A stretch of DNA of 64,000 nt from Anodontia alba (GCA_964016985.1 OZ024825.1:5827056-5891055); one strand, 5' to 3'; counted from the stretch's first letter, positions 10,691 through 25,249 are shown. The notes: generated by a model not told the origin, from the sequence alone. Translations and numbers: made by a program.

Positions 10691-11153
10691 AGCGGCAGCA
10701 GGAATTCAAATTTAATTTTATTCAATTGAAATTGTTCCTAAAACCCGGCATTGTAAACGTTTTAATGTTACAAATATTTGAACATTTTTTTTATCAAATT
10801 TGTTACATACAAGTCGCTTGACAACTATTTTATATTAGCTCAAGTATAGGTGGGAACCTCATTTTTTAATTTCAATTTTAGTATTCCTACATCTCTGTGA
10901 CATGTTTCATATATGTGTACATATGTATACAATGCCTTGTATATTATATGCTTTATAGAAGACCACATTGTAGATTAGTAACTTATACTAAATATGAATC
11001 ATCTTTAGATAAAGACGTTCTTCTTCCTCTTCTTGTTATTATAACGGAGTTGCCGTTTAAACAACGTCAACAGACGGACGCTCGGACGACCGCAAGTACG
11101 GACATAGGACGCAAGAAAATATTTTGTTCACGTAAAGCGTAAATAATTGCTAG

Positions 11154-11260
11154 CCAGCAGGCACATGATGTTTATACAACGTCGGCTCAACGTCGATGCA
11201 ACGTCATGACGTTGCATCGACGTTGAGGCGACGTTGTAATAACGTCATTTGCCCGCTGGG
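11154..11260. repeat. HP4 palindrome (ACGTCG hairpin)
   Basis: Ends CCAGCAGGCACATGA and GCCCGCTGGG. The centre GTCATGACGTTGCATCGACG is self-complementary with its partner. No coding capacity. Confidence 0.85.
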
Positions 11261-11304
11261 TATGGTTAGAAGTCCCAAACAAACATAGCTCCAGATAAGA
11301 GGGG

Positions 11305-11447
11305 GTAACAGGTGAATAGTTTTCTTATTTCTCCATGAAAACATATGTTGTTGATACTCATTAGAAGCGCCTTGGCGACGGCTTCTTATGAGTACCGCAA
11401 AATATGCTTTCGTGAAGAAAGAAGAAAAATATGATCTTTTTTGACTG
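11305..11447. repeat. Hairpin related to the HP1 core
   Basis: Arms with TTCTTATTTCTCCATGAAAA and GATACTCATTAGAAGCGCCT face GGCTTCTTATGAGTACCGC and AAGAAAGAAGAAAAATAT. The core word TACTCATTAGAAGCGCCT matches the HP1 core, but the outer sequence does not. Confidence 0.7.
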
Positions 11448-11552
11448 AATAAAGCACCATGGAATCCGCTTGTTTATATAAAATTATTATTTCGAAGCCC
11501 GATCTAATCGTCAATACGAAACTGTATATCACCTGACTATTTGATAGGCTAT

Positions 11553-11622
11553 TTACGTCATTGGGTATGCCACGAATGTTTTTTGTAAGTATAAAAAGTG
11601 GTCTTTGAGGCAGGATTTAGCA
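11553..11622 (+). promoter_or_regulatory. Probable core promoter of the metalloprotease gene
   Basis: TATAAAAAG lies at 11590-11598. TTACGTCA (CRE-like) at 11553-11560 overlaps ATTGG (reverse CCAAT box) at 11560-11564. A CAGTCTCT at 11621, about 30 bases after the TATA box, could be the initiator. This would give a 5' leader of about 46 bases. The site is inferred from spacing only. Confidence 0.55.
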
Positions 11623-11667
11623 GTCTCTTCTGACACACACCGAAGGCACTACTAATACTAAAAGAGA

Positions 11668-11731
11668 ATGGGAACTCTCGGTCTGTTAATACTACTCTCG
11701 GCGGGATCTCTCGCAAGAATTACTGCAGAAC
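11668..11731 (+). CDS. Metalloprotease exon 1: signal peptide
   Basis: Encodes Met and a hydrophobic run ([12 protein letters not shown]) followed by small residues, a typical secretion signal with likely cleavage near residue 16-20. Ends after one base of codon 22 (phase 1), followed by donor GTAAGT. The leader is preceded by a TATA box 78 bases upstream of the ATG. Confidence 0.85.
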
Positions 11732-14700
11732 GTAAGTGATTTTTTTTCCGTATTTGAAAAAGTTCTGAATATTATCTTTAGGTAGTAAACATATTTAACA
11801 CTCGTAGAAAAGCTGAAAATACCAAATTTCCAAAAGAGATTTTTTTTCTTATTAAATATTACAAAAGGTGATAGAAAGACACAAAGGAAGTAAGTGGCAA
11901 AAGTACATTAACTTCGCATATTTAGGAGGGCGTCATACACTTTAACCCTTAAGCGCCAATCACAACTATTGTCGTCTGCTTTGTCGTCTGCTGGTTACTT
12001 TAAAAGTCACTTCTGCAAACAGTGTGGACCCAGATCAGACTGCTCCTTTAGGAGCAGTCTGATCTGGGTCCACACTGTTTGCCTATATGCAAAATGTAAG
12101 TTTGAAAAGTTTGCAAGAAGATGCAGCAGATGAAATAAGCAGACGACATTTTCAGGTGCAGATTTTCTTGGCGCTTTAAGGGTTAAGGGTAGTTTACTCT
12201 TTCAAAATAGCTTTGTCTCTCTTCCGGGAATGGCTTGGGAGCATTTTTTTTTCCTTTTAGAGTAGACCCCTTTTCGGAAGAAAAGAAAAAAACGGAAAGT
12301 CACAAAAGTGTCTCCTTTGTAAAAAAAAAAAAAAAAAAATAATGAAAAAATCTTCCAGCTACATCCCGGCTCCTTAATGATTAATTTATGTTTTGATCTG
12401 ACTTTAAGTTTGCAGTTAAAGATTAGTTTCTAAATCTATCATTGCACTTTGTCTGCCGGTATACTAAATGTATCAGTTTGACTGCCAATAAAGACTATTA
12501 TCTAAATGTACCAGTTTTTCTGTCGATAAAGACTGTTTTCTAAATGTATTCGTGTGTCTTTCGATAAAGACTATTTTCTAAAGCTAACAGTTTCTCCGCC
12601 GATAAAGACTATTTTCTAAATGTATCAATTTGTCTGACGAAAAGACTATTTTCTCCATCTGTCAGTTTGTCTGCCAATATAGAATATTTTCGAAATATAT
12701 CAGTTTGTCTGTCGATAAGGTCTATTATCTACATAAATGTATCAGTTTGTCTGTCAATAAGACTATTTTCCAAATGTATCAGTATGTCTGTCGATAAAGA
12801 CTAGTTTCTAAATATATCAGTTTGTCTGTCGATAAAGACTATTTTCTATATGTATCAGTATACATGCCGATAAAGACTGTTATTTTTAATGTATCAGTTT
12901 GTCGGCCAATGAAGACTGATTTCTAAATGCATCAGTTTGTCTGCCAATAAAGACTTTTTTTTCTAAATGTATCAGTTTGTCTGTCAGTAAAGACTATTTT
13001 CTGAAAGTATCTGTATATCTGCTAATAAAGACTGTTTTCTAAATGTATCAGTTTGTCTGTCAGTAAAGATTATTTTCTGAAAGTATCTGTTTATCTGCCA
13101 ATAAAGACTGTTTTCTAAATGTATTAGTTTGTATGTCAATAAAGACTATTTTTTAAATGTATCAGTTTGTCTGCCAATAAAGACTACTTTCTAAATGCAT
13201 CAGTTTGTCTTCTAATCTGTAACATTTACTACGCCAAATCACGGTTGTTTTCCAAGCATTGCCTGGAGCCATAGCCTTAACCCTCAAAACGCAGAACAAA
13301 ACTGGTAGCAGACGACATTCTATTTATTTATTTTTTTTTTTCAGATAAAATAAGTTTTGACATTTCATGTGAGTTGCCTGTTAGGCCTAGCAGGCGATTC
13401 ACAAGAAATATCAAGATTTATTTTCATCGAAAAATAGAAAAAAATATATTTCAAAATGTCGTCTGTTGCTGTTATGATTTGCTCTGTAAGAGTTAATCTA
13501 CAATAAAACTTGAGGCCCAGTAATATATTGTCAGGAGAAAGCTGTAATGTTCTTTGTCAATTTTTAAGATGAAAATGAAAATTTTCAGATAAAAAAATTC
13601 TGTTTTTTTTTTTTTTTTTTCTTTTTTTTCTTTTTTAAATTTCTGCTATAAACATACATTGTGGGTACTCATTAGAACCGCCTCAGTGAGGCACTATCAA
13701 TCCATGCTTTAAGCAAAATAAAAAAAAATAATGTATTCCCCTTTATTATATAAAAATGGGGTTTAAGGGGGTCAAAATTTTCGTGATGGAGTGGATTTGA
13801 AATGTATGTTATATCTCCTGACGATACCAGCTGTTATCTATTATGTGTTATCTCCCTACAACATTTTAGAAGCAAAGCTCGATTGTTGTTTGTTTAAAAA
13901 GATCAAATCTGGCGAATATCTCATGTTCTATGGCCCTTCAACCTATAATACTGTATGATATAGTCGCATGATATTGGCTACATCATTTAACAACCTCATT
14001 TGTTCAGGAGCGAAATGTGCCATTAATTTAGACAAGAGGGCAGACAGAGGAAATAGGAACACAATTAAATTGACATCATTAAGAAAATAACTGTCATCTC
14101 CATTGCGTTTAAAAAGAAACGTTAATAATATTTTCACATACTGCTTATTTCAGACAATCTCAACTGTTAAATTTCCCATGAAATCGACAAAACGCAATAA
14201 AAGATCGACAAAACGGTCTATGTCTAAATAAAATAAAATGCATTTTCTCGCATCACGAAAACATACCTATATAATTTTGACCCCCTTAAACCCCACTTTT
14301 ATATAGTAAAACTGGGGTTTATAGGGGTATACATTAATTTTCATATTTCTGCACAAAACATAGATTGTGGGTACTCGTTAGAACCGCCTCGTCGAGGCGG
14401 TTTAACGAGTACCCACGATCTATGTTTTGAGCAGAAATAAGAAAGATAATGTATACCCCTGTAAACCCCAGTTTTACTTTATAAAAGTGGGGTTCAAGGG
14501 GGTTAAAATTATATAGGCGTGTTTTCGTGATGTAAACATCGATGAGCATGAAAATTTCTCTGCTAATAAATATGAAAAGGCATTTTCATGTTTATTAGCA
14601 GAGAGAATTTCATGCTCAGCTGAGTTGAGAGGAATAACAAATTTTACCAAGAGTCTAAAATCGGTCCCGAGGTTATAAAATTGTTTTCGTGCTCAACTCA

Positions 14701-17700
14701 GCTGAGCATGAAATTTATCTTACTAATAAATCTATAATTACAAACAATTGCAAATTCTGTCTTGCTAAACATCGATGAGCATGAAAATTTCTCTGCTAAT
14801 AAATATGAAAATGCCAACTATTGTTGGCATTTTCATGTTTATTAGCAGAGAAAATTTCATGCTCAGCTGAGTTGAGCGGGATAAGAGTTTTATAACCTCG
14901 GGACCAGGTCGCAGATTTTCGGCTGACGTTTCATTTTTGTTCCACTTGGTTTTGCGTAAAGGCGACACTTCTTGTGGCTAAGATGAAATACTTTTACGGT
15001 TTCAACAGTTATGGTGTTTAAGTGTTTCCTTTAGTTTAAACAGCAACATATAAGCATTTGTTACTAATAAAGTACTTATAAATAATTCAATCGGAAGTGA
15101 CAGCATTACTTAAGATATCGTCGGGTGAATGCTGTACTATTCTCTGTCACATTTTGTTTAAACCCAGTATAAATGATACAAAATTTTGGGACCCTGAAAT
15201 TACTACACGTGTATGAAGAGTATCTGAACGCCTATATGAATCCGAGGTCATGAAAGTAGTTCCATGCAAGCTTTATTTCAAACATCAATGCTGCGAACCA
15301 AGGTATTTACCATTACGAAAACACGCCTATTCAAATATATAGAAAATTTCACCTCCAAAAACTGAAAATTTTCAGATAAAAAACGCTGATATTTTTCATA
15401 TTCTGCTCAAAACATAGATTGTGGGTACTCGTTAGAACCGCCTCGTAGAAGCGGTTTTTGAGCAAAAATAAGAAAAGTATTGTATACACCTGTAAACCCC
15501 AATTTTACTATATAAAAGTGGGGTTTAAGGGGGTCAAAATTATATAGGAATGTTTTCGTGATGTGTGATGGTTTTAGCCAGTCTTTAACTTGAGACCAAA
15601 TTTGTAAGACAGGAAGTATTGTGAGGTTCCGCACGGTTTAGTCAGAGTACTCGCAGGATAGTCTGTGGCTAGCCAAGGATCCAGAGCGTCTTCAGATGCA
15701 CTGCGAAGACTCTGATCAGCCTGCTTACAGCGTCATTACATCATGAAAACACGCCTATATTGTTCTGAACCCCTTAAACCCCACATTTATGCAGTAAAAC
15801 TGGGGTTCACAGGGGTATACATTCATTTTCATATTTCTGCTCAAAACATACATTGTGGGTACTCGTTAGAACCGCCTCGCCGCGGCGGTTCTAACGAATA
15901 CCCATAATCTATGTTGTGAGCAGAAATATAAAAAAAATACCAGAATTATTTGTCTGAAAGTTTTCATTTTTTTTTGGTGGTAAATTTCTCAAGATATTTG
16001 AATAGGTGTGCTTTCGTAGTGAATTGCTGTACAACATATCAACATGCAGAAAAGATTCGTATATCAGATCGTGCGTTTTCATTGGCTGATATGGATGATG
16101 ATGATGATTTGATATTGTACATCTCTCTCAAATTATCTAAGTCATATAGAGACAATGGAAATGTGACAATAAAAGGCGCTATGCAATAAAACGCTGTACA
16201 GTTATATGAAGAATTTCGCCTCCAGCGGGGTTCAGGCCGTGGATATTGTGATCCCATCACGAAAACATGCCTATATAATTTTGAACCCTTCAAACCCCAC
16301 TTTTATAAGTAAAACTTGGGGTTACAGGGGTATACATTATTTTTTTTCTGCTCAAAAATATAGATTGTGGTACTCGTTAGAACCGCCTCACCGAGGCGGT
16401 TCAAACAAGTACCTACAATCTATGTGCTAATCACTTAGCCGTCCGGGCACTTCTGGCTGATCTGGATCTTTCAATACTGTTTGAACATTACCCCTAAGAT
16501 GCCTTTTATCATGGCACAGCCAAAATAGGTTTCTTGCAAACATACACATAGCCCATGATAAGAAATGATCCACCTCGCAAGAAAACTTGCCACTCTTCGG
16601 ACAAATCTTTCACTGCGCATGCCCGGCCCCTTAGTGATGCCACATGTCTAGTTGTTTTGCTGAAGTTTCTCATTGGCCTACCGCTTACGTGATAGAACAG
16701 CACGATTCTTGCGAGACTGCGCGGATGCTATAACGACTCTATTCCCACGACGCAGTTCATTTGTTTATTTACTTATTTATTTAGTTGTTTATTTATTATT
16801 TGGAAGTTTTGTATTTTTCAGAGAGAATAAGGCATGGCATTTCCTGTGAATCGCTGACGATTCACATGAAATGTCATATCTTATTTTTATCTAAAATAGT
16901 AAAAAATAATTTAGAATGTCGTTGGCTATAATTTTGCTTTAAGGGTTAATGAAAAATATCTTATTTTGGAGCCGATTTATGACAACACCATATCTGTACT
17001 TTGCAGCTGCCCCGGAGCTTGTGATGTTGCACGACCTTAATTCCGACCATGACCGGCGACACCTTGACAAAGGATTACCGTCATACCTGGAATTTAATCT
17101 GAGGCGCAAAGATGGCGACATCAGACTGACCTTGACGGAAAATCGAAATGTGAATCGAAACCCACCAATTTACGAATCTGTCCAAGACACCTACGGGAAA
17201 ACAATTCTTGTTGAGAGACAGGATGTCCCAGATCTGGTAAGTAGGCCTGTTTATCACTTATTAACCTTCATTGCTCACTGGGCTAATCCAGCAAATGGCA
17301 AATTCATTTTATGTTTATCATTACCCCTTTTTTTTTTAAAAAAAGCGACGGGAATATTGTTAACGCCTCCATCCGTCCGTCCGTCCGACCGACTGTCTTT
17401 CCATCCGTCCAACCGACCGACCGTCCGTCCGCAGGTAGAATGTATATCTGTGTTTTTAAAAGTGATGGACACTTCTGTCTGTCCGTCACGCTATCTCCTC
17501 CTAAACCACTGGGCAGAATCCTACCAAACTTGCTACATCACTTCCACTCCTGGTAAAGGTGTGCAAGAGGAGCATTATTTTTCTGTGCGTCTGTCCGTGC
17601 ATGCGTCAGTCGTATGTCCATTTGTCTGTCACACTATCACCTAAGCCACTGGGCGGAATTCTACCATACTCGCTTCATCCCTTCCCCTCATGGTAAAGGT

Positions 17701-20700
17701 GTGCAAGAGCAGCATTATTTTTCTGTGCGTTCATCCGTACGTGCTTCCGTCGTCCGTCCATTTGTCTGTCATACCATCTCCTCCTAAACCACTGAGCGGA
17801 ATTCATCCAAACTTGCTACATCACTACCCTCATGGTAAGAGTGTGCGAGAGCAACATTTTCTTTCCGTGCTTCCGTCGTCCGTCCATCTGTCCGTCATGC
17901 TTTCTCTTTGTAAACCACTGGGTGCAATTCAACCAAACTTGCTACATCACTTCCCTTCATGGTAAGGGTGTGCGAGAGCAATATAATTTTTCCGTGCGTC
18001 CGTTGTCCGTCCATCTGTCCTTCACGCTATCTCCTTAGCAATTCAGCCAACATTGCTACATCACTAACGCTCATGATAAGGATGTGCGAGAGCAAATTTA
18101 TTTTCCGTGCGTCCCTTGTTCGTCCATCTGTCCATCACGCTATCTCCTCCTAAACCACTGGGCGGAATTCAACCAAACTTGCTACATAATTTTCCCTCAC
18201 GGTTGGGGTGTGCGAGAGCAATATTTTCTTTCGTCCGTCCGACCGGCTTCCGTCCATCTATCCGTCAGGCTATCTTCTAAACCACTGGGCAGTTTAACCA
18301 AACTTGGTACATGACCTCCCCTCATTGTATGGGTGTGAGAGAGCAAGTCCGTCTGTCCGCCACGCTATTAGCAACATTAGCAAAGAGCGTGGGGGTTTGC
18401 AATTAGGCGCCATCGACTGCGCCTTTTTTTTTTCTTATTTTTTTTTTTACAGGAAATAAGCGTTGATATTTCATGCAAAGTCTTTCATGAGTATGTTTTA
18501 TTATTTTTCCCAGAAAATAGTCTTTGACATTTTATGCAAATTTGCATGAACTGTCAAAGCCTTTTTTCCAAGGAAAAAATAAAACAAGCTAGGCTTCAGT
18601 GGTGTGACTATTACTTCAGCAAGTTTTAAGTACTCTAATTAGCCTAAGTACTGGGATATCTTAACTCCGTATTCTTGTCCATTTTATTAATTGTTGATGT
18701 CTAAAACTGCTAGATCAGTGACAAACGATGTAAGCCATCACGAAAACATGCCTATATAATTTTGACCCCCTTAAACCCCACTTTTATATAGTAAAACTGG
18801 GGTTTACAGGGGTATACATTATTTTTCTTATTTCTGCTCAAAAACATATATTGTGGGTACTCGTTAGAACCGCCTCGTCGAGGCGGTTCTAAGGAGTACC
18901 CACAATCTATGTTTTGAGCAGAAATGTGAAAAATATCCGAATTTTTATCTGATTTTTTTTTTCATTTTTTGGTTGTAAAATTTTCAGTATATTTGAATAG
19001 GCGTGTTTTCGTAATGCCTGGTCTGCTGCGTCAGATCTGAAAATACTATTTAATCCAAACTATTTAATTCGAACTATCCATCCGAATACTTAGGGTAAAT
19101 ACGGTGGGCTTGAAATCTATTATGAGATGACTGGATGGGCACAAATAACTAGACACACCTCTGTGAGACAGCACTAGGCTGACGGTGTTAATTGATCTAA
19201 GGGACCGACTATTTGATTTGGCTGGGTTGGAGGAGTGGTTAGATCTTTTCAGACCTGGAAGTTTGTTTTCTTCTGTGACGCTAGCCTGTCCTTTTAGTCA
19301 CGTTCTTATAAAATGTACACTCACATTTACCCGGGTCTTGCGGTAGGGGACATCAGGGTCCCGTATTTTTTTACCCGCTCTCCCCCACTTCCATAAAAAT
19401 CAAATGGGCACGTCCTTGGGTGTTTCCTATCTTTTCAAACGGAGATCACTCAGCAGAAAAGAAATAGGTTTAATGGAATATGAATGCCTTGCAAATGGGG
19501 CTAGATGTACTATTTAGGAACGAGTTAGATTCTAGCCCCACTCCCCTACCCCTAAAAGCCTAGGACAGTGTGACATGCCTTATCAATTGTAATATCTCTT
19601 GATAAATATATATACAGAAATAAACGTCCCCCATACAGCACTCTCTACCATCCAGTCCCAACTGGAGTATTGTTAGAGTAAGAATTCACTTACAACCGCT
19701 TCCCCATCTATTTGAAAAACATTTTCGAAGTACTTACAGCCGCCTGCACCTCTTTGAAAAACCTTCTCCAATCACTTTGTTAACGTTAATCAAACAGGCA
19801 ACAGTTGACAATTTGATTCTTAAATCATTCTTCAGGGAAATTAAGGCTTAGCATTTCATGTGAATCGTCTCCCTAGCAGGTCTTACTTAAAAACAATTAG
19901 AAATAACTGAGAATGTCATCTGCTACAATTTTATTTAGCACTTTAAGGGTAAATAAAAAGAATATGGTTTCCTAGGACAACCAAGCAATCAATGCGCCTG
20001 TAAAACATATGTTCCGCAATGCTCGCAAAGCGCCATGGCCCCAGACCAGCCTGAGAACGATGAACACATACAGTCGAAGTATCAAGTTTTCTGAACCAGA
20101 CTTGTTTAGTTCAATTGAGCCTCATCAGTGCCCCTCATGTAAATTTGTCTAAAATTCCGGGTGAGCTCAATTATCACAAATGACCACAATGTACACTACA
20201 ATGAAGTATGTGAAACGTTTCTGGTCGCCACACAACACTAACACCAAGTTAATGCGACGTTGTATAACGCCAGTAATGACGTTGCAGCGATGTTAATGCG
20301 ACGTTAATAAACGCAGGTCATGACGTTGCATCGATGTCAATGCGACGTTGTATAAACGCCATATGTCAGCTGGGAAATGACTTCTCTGCAGAACTAACGG
20401 ACAACCAGTGAAAGCAAAGTCGCCTGCGAAAATCTAACGGTAAAGAGAGAGGGATTTCATACTGATTTTACTTGTATATTGTAAAGGTATTTTGTCATTT
20501 TATCTAAGGTAAATCAACATTAATACTACATATCTTATAGATAACAATTGGGGGAAAATATAATTGGTATTTCCAAATGGGAAATATTTCCTATTATTAC
20601 CCAACCTTCTGTATTCACCTCAATGAAATAGTTTTGTCTATTTAGACTGTTTATTGCTTAATTGGCGCGCGACAAAGCTACGTCAACAAAATCACCCAAT

Positions 20701-23700
20701 GTTGACGTCACCAGCCGTCCAATAGCATTACCCAACCTACTATATGAGGTTTTGAGCCTACTATATGAGGTTATGATTTTGACTATCTAACGCATTTTCA
20801 CCGGCGACAAAACCAATCAGACTGAACCGGTTCTCAGAGAACTATCACCCGGGCTAATACTTTGGACTATCTTCCAGTTGATGACGTTACTCATTTAAAC
20901 CCAATGCAAAAGCGCTGGGCAATAGGTTTGACTATACCACTATTGGTGACGTCAACTTTAACAGGAATAACATTGACGTGCCGACATCGCGTGCCAATTA
21001 ATACAGCGCTTATTGGCTTAATCAATAATGTTTGAGCATTAGTTAGGGAATAAAACAATTATTTCATGGCTGTTTTGGTGGAATATTCAAAACTACTGCC
21101 CTCGGTACCGTGGACAGCTCGATGTACTACTGCCCTCGGCCTCCGGCTTCGGGAAATAGTGTATCGAGCTGTCCACGGCTCCTCGGGCAGTAGTTTTGAA
21201 TATTAAACAAACAGACATGAAACAATTGTATAGTGTGAAATTATAATTGCATAAATGACAGGTTATAGCATTATATGACGTCACGTAACGTACGTTTAAA
21301 GCAAAATATGACGTCATTTAAGTAAGTAGAAGTCATTTTTACGGTACAGGGTGTCCCATAATATCTGCTACCATTTCGCCGGTGAATAAAAATTAAACAA
21401 AAGCTTGCAATGACTGACACTGAACATTAGATAAAACAGGAAGGACGTAAGTTTTGATTTTAAAACGTCAGGGAAACAGGTGGACGTCATGGCGTCAGAA
21501 GTCACGTCATTTAAAACGTGCGGTTTTCGAAGATGGCGTCGGCGCAGCTAATGTCTACTGATATCGTAAAGCTCTATTATTCGACCAAGTGTTAAGGGAA
21601 TTGAAGAAAAAATATCCCGCTGAAAACATTAAAAAGTACCACGTATATCGAGCTGTAAAACGTTTCGAGGAAACCAGCTCAGTCACTGATGGCAGGCACA
21701 GAAATTCAGGTCGACCATTCAGTCAGGAGTGCAGAAAACATTGCTGAAGTTAGACAAGTGATCGGAGAAACGCCACAAATGACAGTAAGAAAAGTTAACA
21801 TTTCTAATCAAGCTAGTAGGACAAGTGTTCATAGGATGTTGAGATTTGATTTAAAACGTACACCGTACACACTATCTGTGGTGCAACAACTCAAAGACAG
21901 TGACATTGAAAGCAGGCTGCATTTGCGCATTGGATGAAAGAAAATGATCAAATCGTAGATAGCATCTGGTTCTCAGAAGAGGCAAATTTCCATTTGAATG
22001 CACAGGTAAACAAAAGAAACTGTCGATTTTGGGGAAGCCATAAGCCAGATAAGTGCCTGGAAAAAACTTTACATGGCGAAAAGGTTAGAGCGTGGGTGGC
22101 AATGAGTTCTACTGGGATCATGGGGCCCTTTCTATTTTGACATAGCGGTCACTGTTTACAGTTGCAACATCGGGAGATGTTGCAACTGTAAACAGTGACC
22201 GCTATTTAAGACTCCCACAGACAAAATTCTTGCCAGCTCTTCGACGAAAATGTAATAATAACATAGGGGGACTCTGGTATCAGCAAGATGGCGCCACCCC
22301 ACATACAGCTCGTCATGTGTTAGCCTGGCTTGAACAAATCTTCGGCGAGCAATTCATCTCATTCAGGGCCGCTAGAGAATGGCCGTCGCACTCCACAAAC
22401 TTAAACCACCTAGATTTCTTTTTATGGGGTTATTTGAAAGACAAAGTCTACACTCCACTTCCTGAAACATTGGACGAACTAAAAACTGCAATTAGAAGGG
22501 AAATGCGAGCAATAAGTCTACACACATGTGCATCTGTAACTCGAAATTTCAGGGAACGTTTGGATTTAGTGATTTCTAAAAACGGACGTCATCTGGAACA
22601 TGTACTATAACTTTGGACACCATGACATGCTATATGTGTCAGACAATTCACAGGTTATACAACTTGTAAAAAAACGTATATGTGTTGGCTTTACATTAAT
22701 ATAACACATGCCACAAATCGTATGTTTAATAAAGAGTTATTACGTCAAAAAATGGTAGCAGATATTATGGGACACCTTGTATATGTAATATAAAACTTAG
22801 TCATAGTTTTTTTTATGCCCCCGCCTGCCGAAGCTACTTACCCAGCCCTAAACCTTCGTCTGCACCCAGACCTAACTTTCAACTCTGTACATTTATAACA
22901 GTCAAACTTGGGTACCTTTTATACTTGGAAATTGAATTTGGTATTCTACTTAGGCCATAACTTGAGTATCTTTTATGCTAGGCAGCTGAAATTTGGTATG
23001 ATCATCTCTATACTAGAGTTGCTGCCCCTGGAACGTGCCCTGGAGTGGGGTTAGGGGTCAAAATGTATTACGTCAAACCTAGGTACTTGTTATGCCAGGA
23101 ACTTGAAATTTGATATACTACTTACACCCAGACCTAACCTTCAACTCTGTGCTAGAGTTGCCCATGTGGCATGCCCTGGGAAGGGGCTATGGGTCAAAAT
23201 ATATAAGGTCAGATGTTACATTGACATTTACGTCCGCGTTTCTCTTTGAAGTCATAACTTGGGTACTTTTTATGCTAGGAAATTGAAATTTGGTATGCTA
23301 TTTACTCGTACCAACATCTAAACTTTCAACTTTATGTTACTCCTTAGTATGCCAAGGGATCGAGCTAGGGGCCAAAAGGGCAGGCTAATTTGTGTGCTTG
23401 GGACCCATGTCTGTTATGTTGAAGATTTTTGAAAGTTCATTTCTCAACAACCTTTCATCAGAAAGCATTCAGCTAAATAGAACATAGGTACCCCCTGTAG
23501 GGTCGGCTTTCATACCATCACATAGACCTCGGAGTGTATATCCGGGATGGGGCTAGGACACCTGTAAACTACTTTTTTTTTAACTTTTCTATTATGAAAA
23601 CAATTTAGACGGATACTTGGTAAGACATGGGTCAACTTGTAGGTCATGAAGTGAAGGTCAGCACGACTTATATTTCACGGGCCAGTAATTTTGCCTTTTA

Positions 23701-24920
23701 TCCTAAAGGGTTTTCATCGTCCAATGATTTTTTCCTATATCTTGAAAAGCACTTCATGTATAATCATCAAACCTTCTGATAATTTGTCAGATGACCTGGT
23801 TTGACATCAAAATAAATGTAAGTCCGTGATCTATATTTACTGGTCCAGTGATTTTGCCTTTTATCTTGAAGCGTATTTGATGTATAATCATCATACGTTT
23901 CGATTATTAGTCAGTATGATCCAAAGTTTGATCTCAGTCGGTCACTGTGACCTACATTTCGCGGTTCAGGACGTTTACCTTATATTTTAAAGAGTGTCAT
24001 GCCCTGGGGTAAGGCTAGGGATCAGAATGTATCACAGGTCAGATTGAGCATTTAGAAAGTAGTTGTTACCATATAGGCAAAGAGTAAAGGGTGGGGCCAT
24101 TTGTGTACTTTGAACACATGTCTAGTTAAAAAATACAGGAAACAATTCCACGGACATTTAAAGTCTTGATAAATACCTAGTGCTACAGCACTCGGTTTTA
24201 ATCGGACTATCAATGCCCTAGAGTATAACCGTTGTATATTGTATTTCTAAACATCTGTGTCCTAATCTCTATTTTATATGGGCCTTTCTGTGGAGCACTC
24301 AGTTCATCACAGTTAACAAGCTGAAAGATGACAGGTTTTGCCTGAATAAAACACATTAATTTCCATGTGTTGAGTTATAGTCATTGAATTGATTATTTAG
24401 TGACTAAATGTATCTATATTTCAGACGGAGCGTTTTTACCATGACCTCCACTCTCGCGGTGTGTTTGCTGTGCAGTGTGCGATTTCAGATGATGGACCAT
24501 GCAGGAGAAAGATTGTAAGTTTTCATTTTTAGTGCACACGAGACATTGAACGTTCTTAACACATTTCGGTCTGGAGTTCCCAAAACGAAAATGGCAATCA
24601 GTGCAAGCCCAGATCAGACGCTGCAGACTGTTTACAAATATTGTAGGCATTTTTTTCTCTAGGAATATCTAAAGCATATACCCTGACATCCCTACAATTT
24701 AAAACCAGCTATATATATTTACTATATATATATATATAGTAAAAAATCAAATTAGAGATAATGAACAGAAGTAATGTAAACCTTGTTGTTTAATGTTTTT
24801 GTGAGCGCTTTCAGCTGTGAAAGCGCTTACAAAAAAGTAAGCAACAAGATTTACCCAACTTCTGTTCATTATCCTTAATTTGATGTTTTACTATATTGTA
24901 CGTCATATGAAGAGTTTCAG

Positions 24921-25013
<93 letters not shown>

Positions 25014-25197
25014 GGGAAAAGGAACATCATATCTAACAAAAAATCTTTTTGGTAGCACTGGATCCAGAAAGAATGCTGAAAGGATAGGCGTTAAACTATA
25101 TGTTGAGATTTAATCATTATCAGTGCAAATGGTTTGTTTACTGTCACAAGGTAAACAAATCATTTGCACTGTTAATGATTAAATCTCAATATATATT

Positions 25198-25249
<52 letters not shown>

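Larger units (their letters stand above)
21347..22779 (+). mobile_element. Tc1/mariner-superfamily DNA transposon with TA target duplication, intron 2
   Basis: Terminal inverted repeats CAGGGTGTCCCATAATATCT at the left and AGATATTATGGGACACCTTG at the right, each flanked by TA. Length 1433. It encloses a broken transposase. The insertion is in sense orientation within the metalloprotease intron. Confidence 0.9.

Noticed and set aside
10407..10715. Open frames with Thr-His or Cys-Val repeats
   Set aside because: They only read through the (AC)n microsatellite.
17311..18314. Pro-Ser-Val-rich proteins
   Set aside because: By-products of the (TCCG)n-containing tandem repeat.
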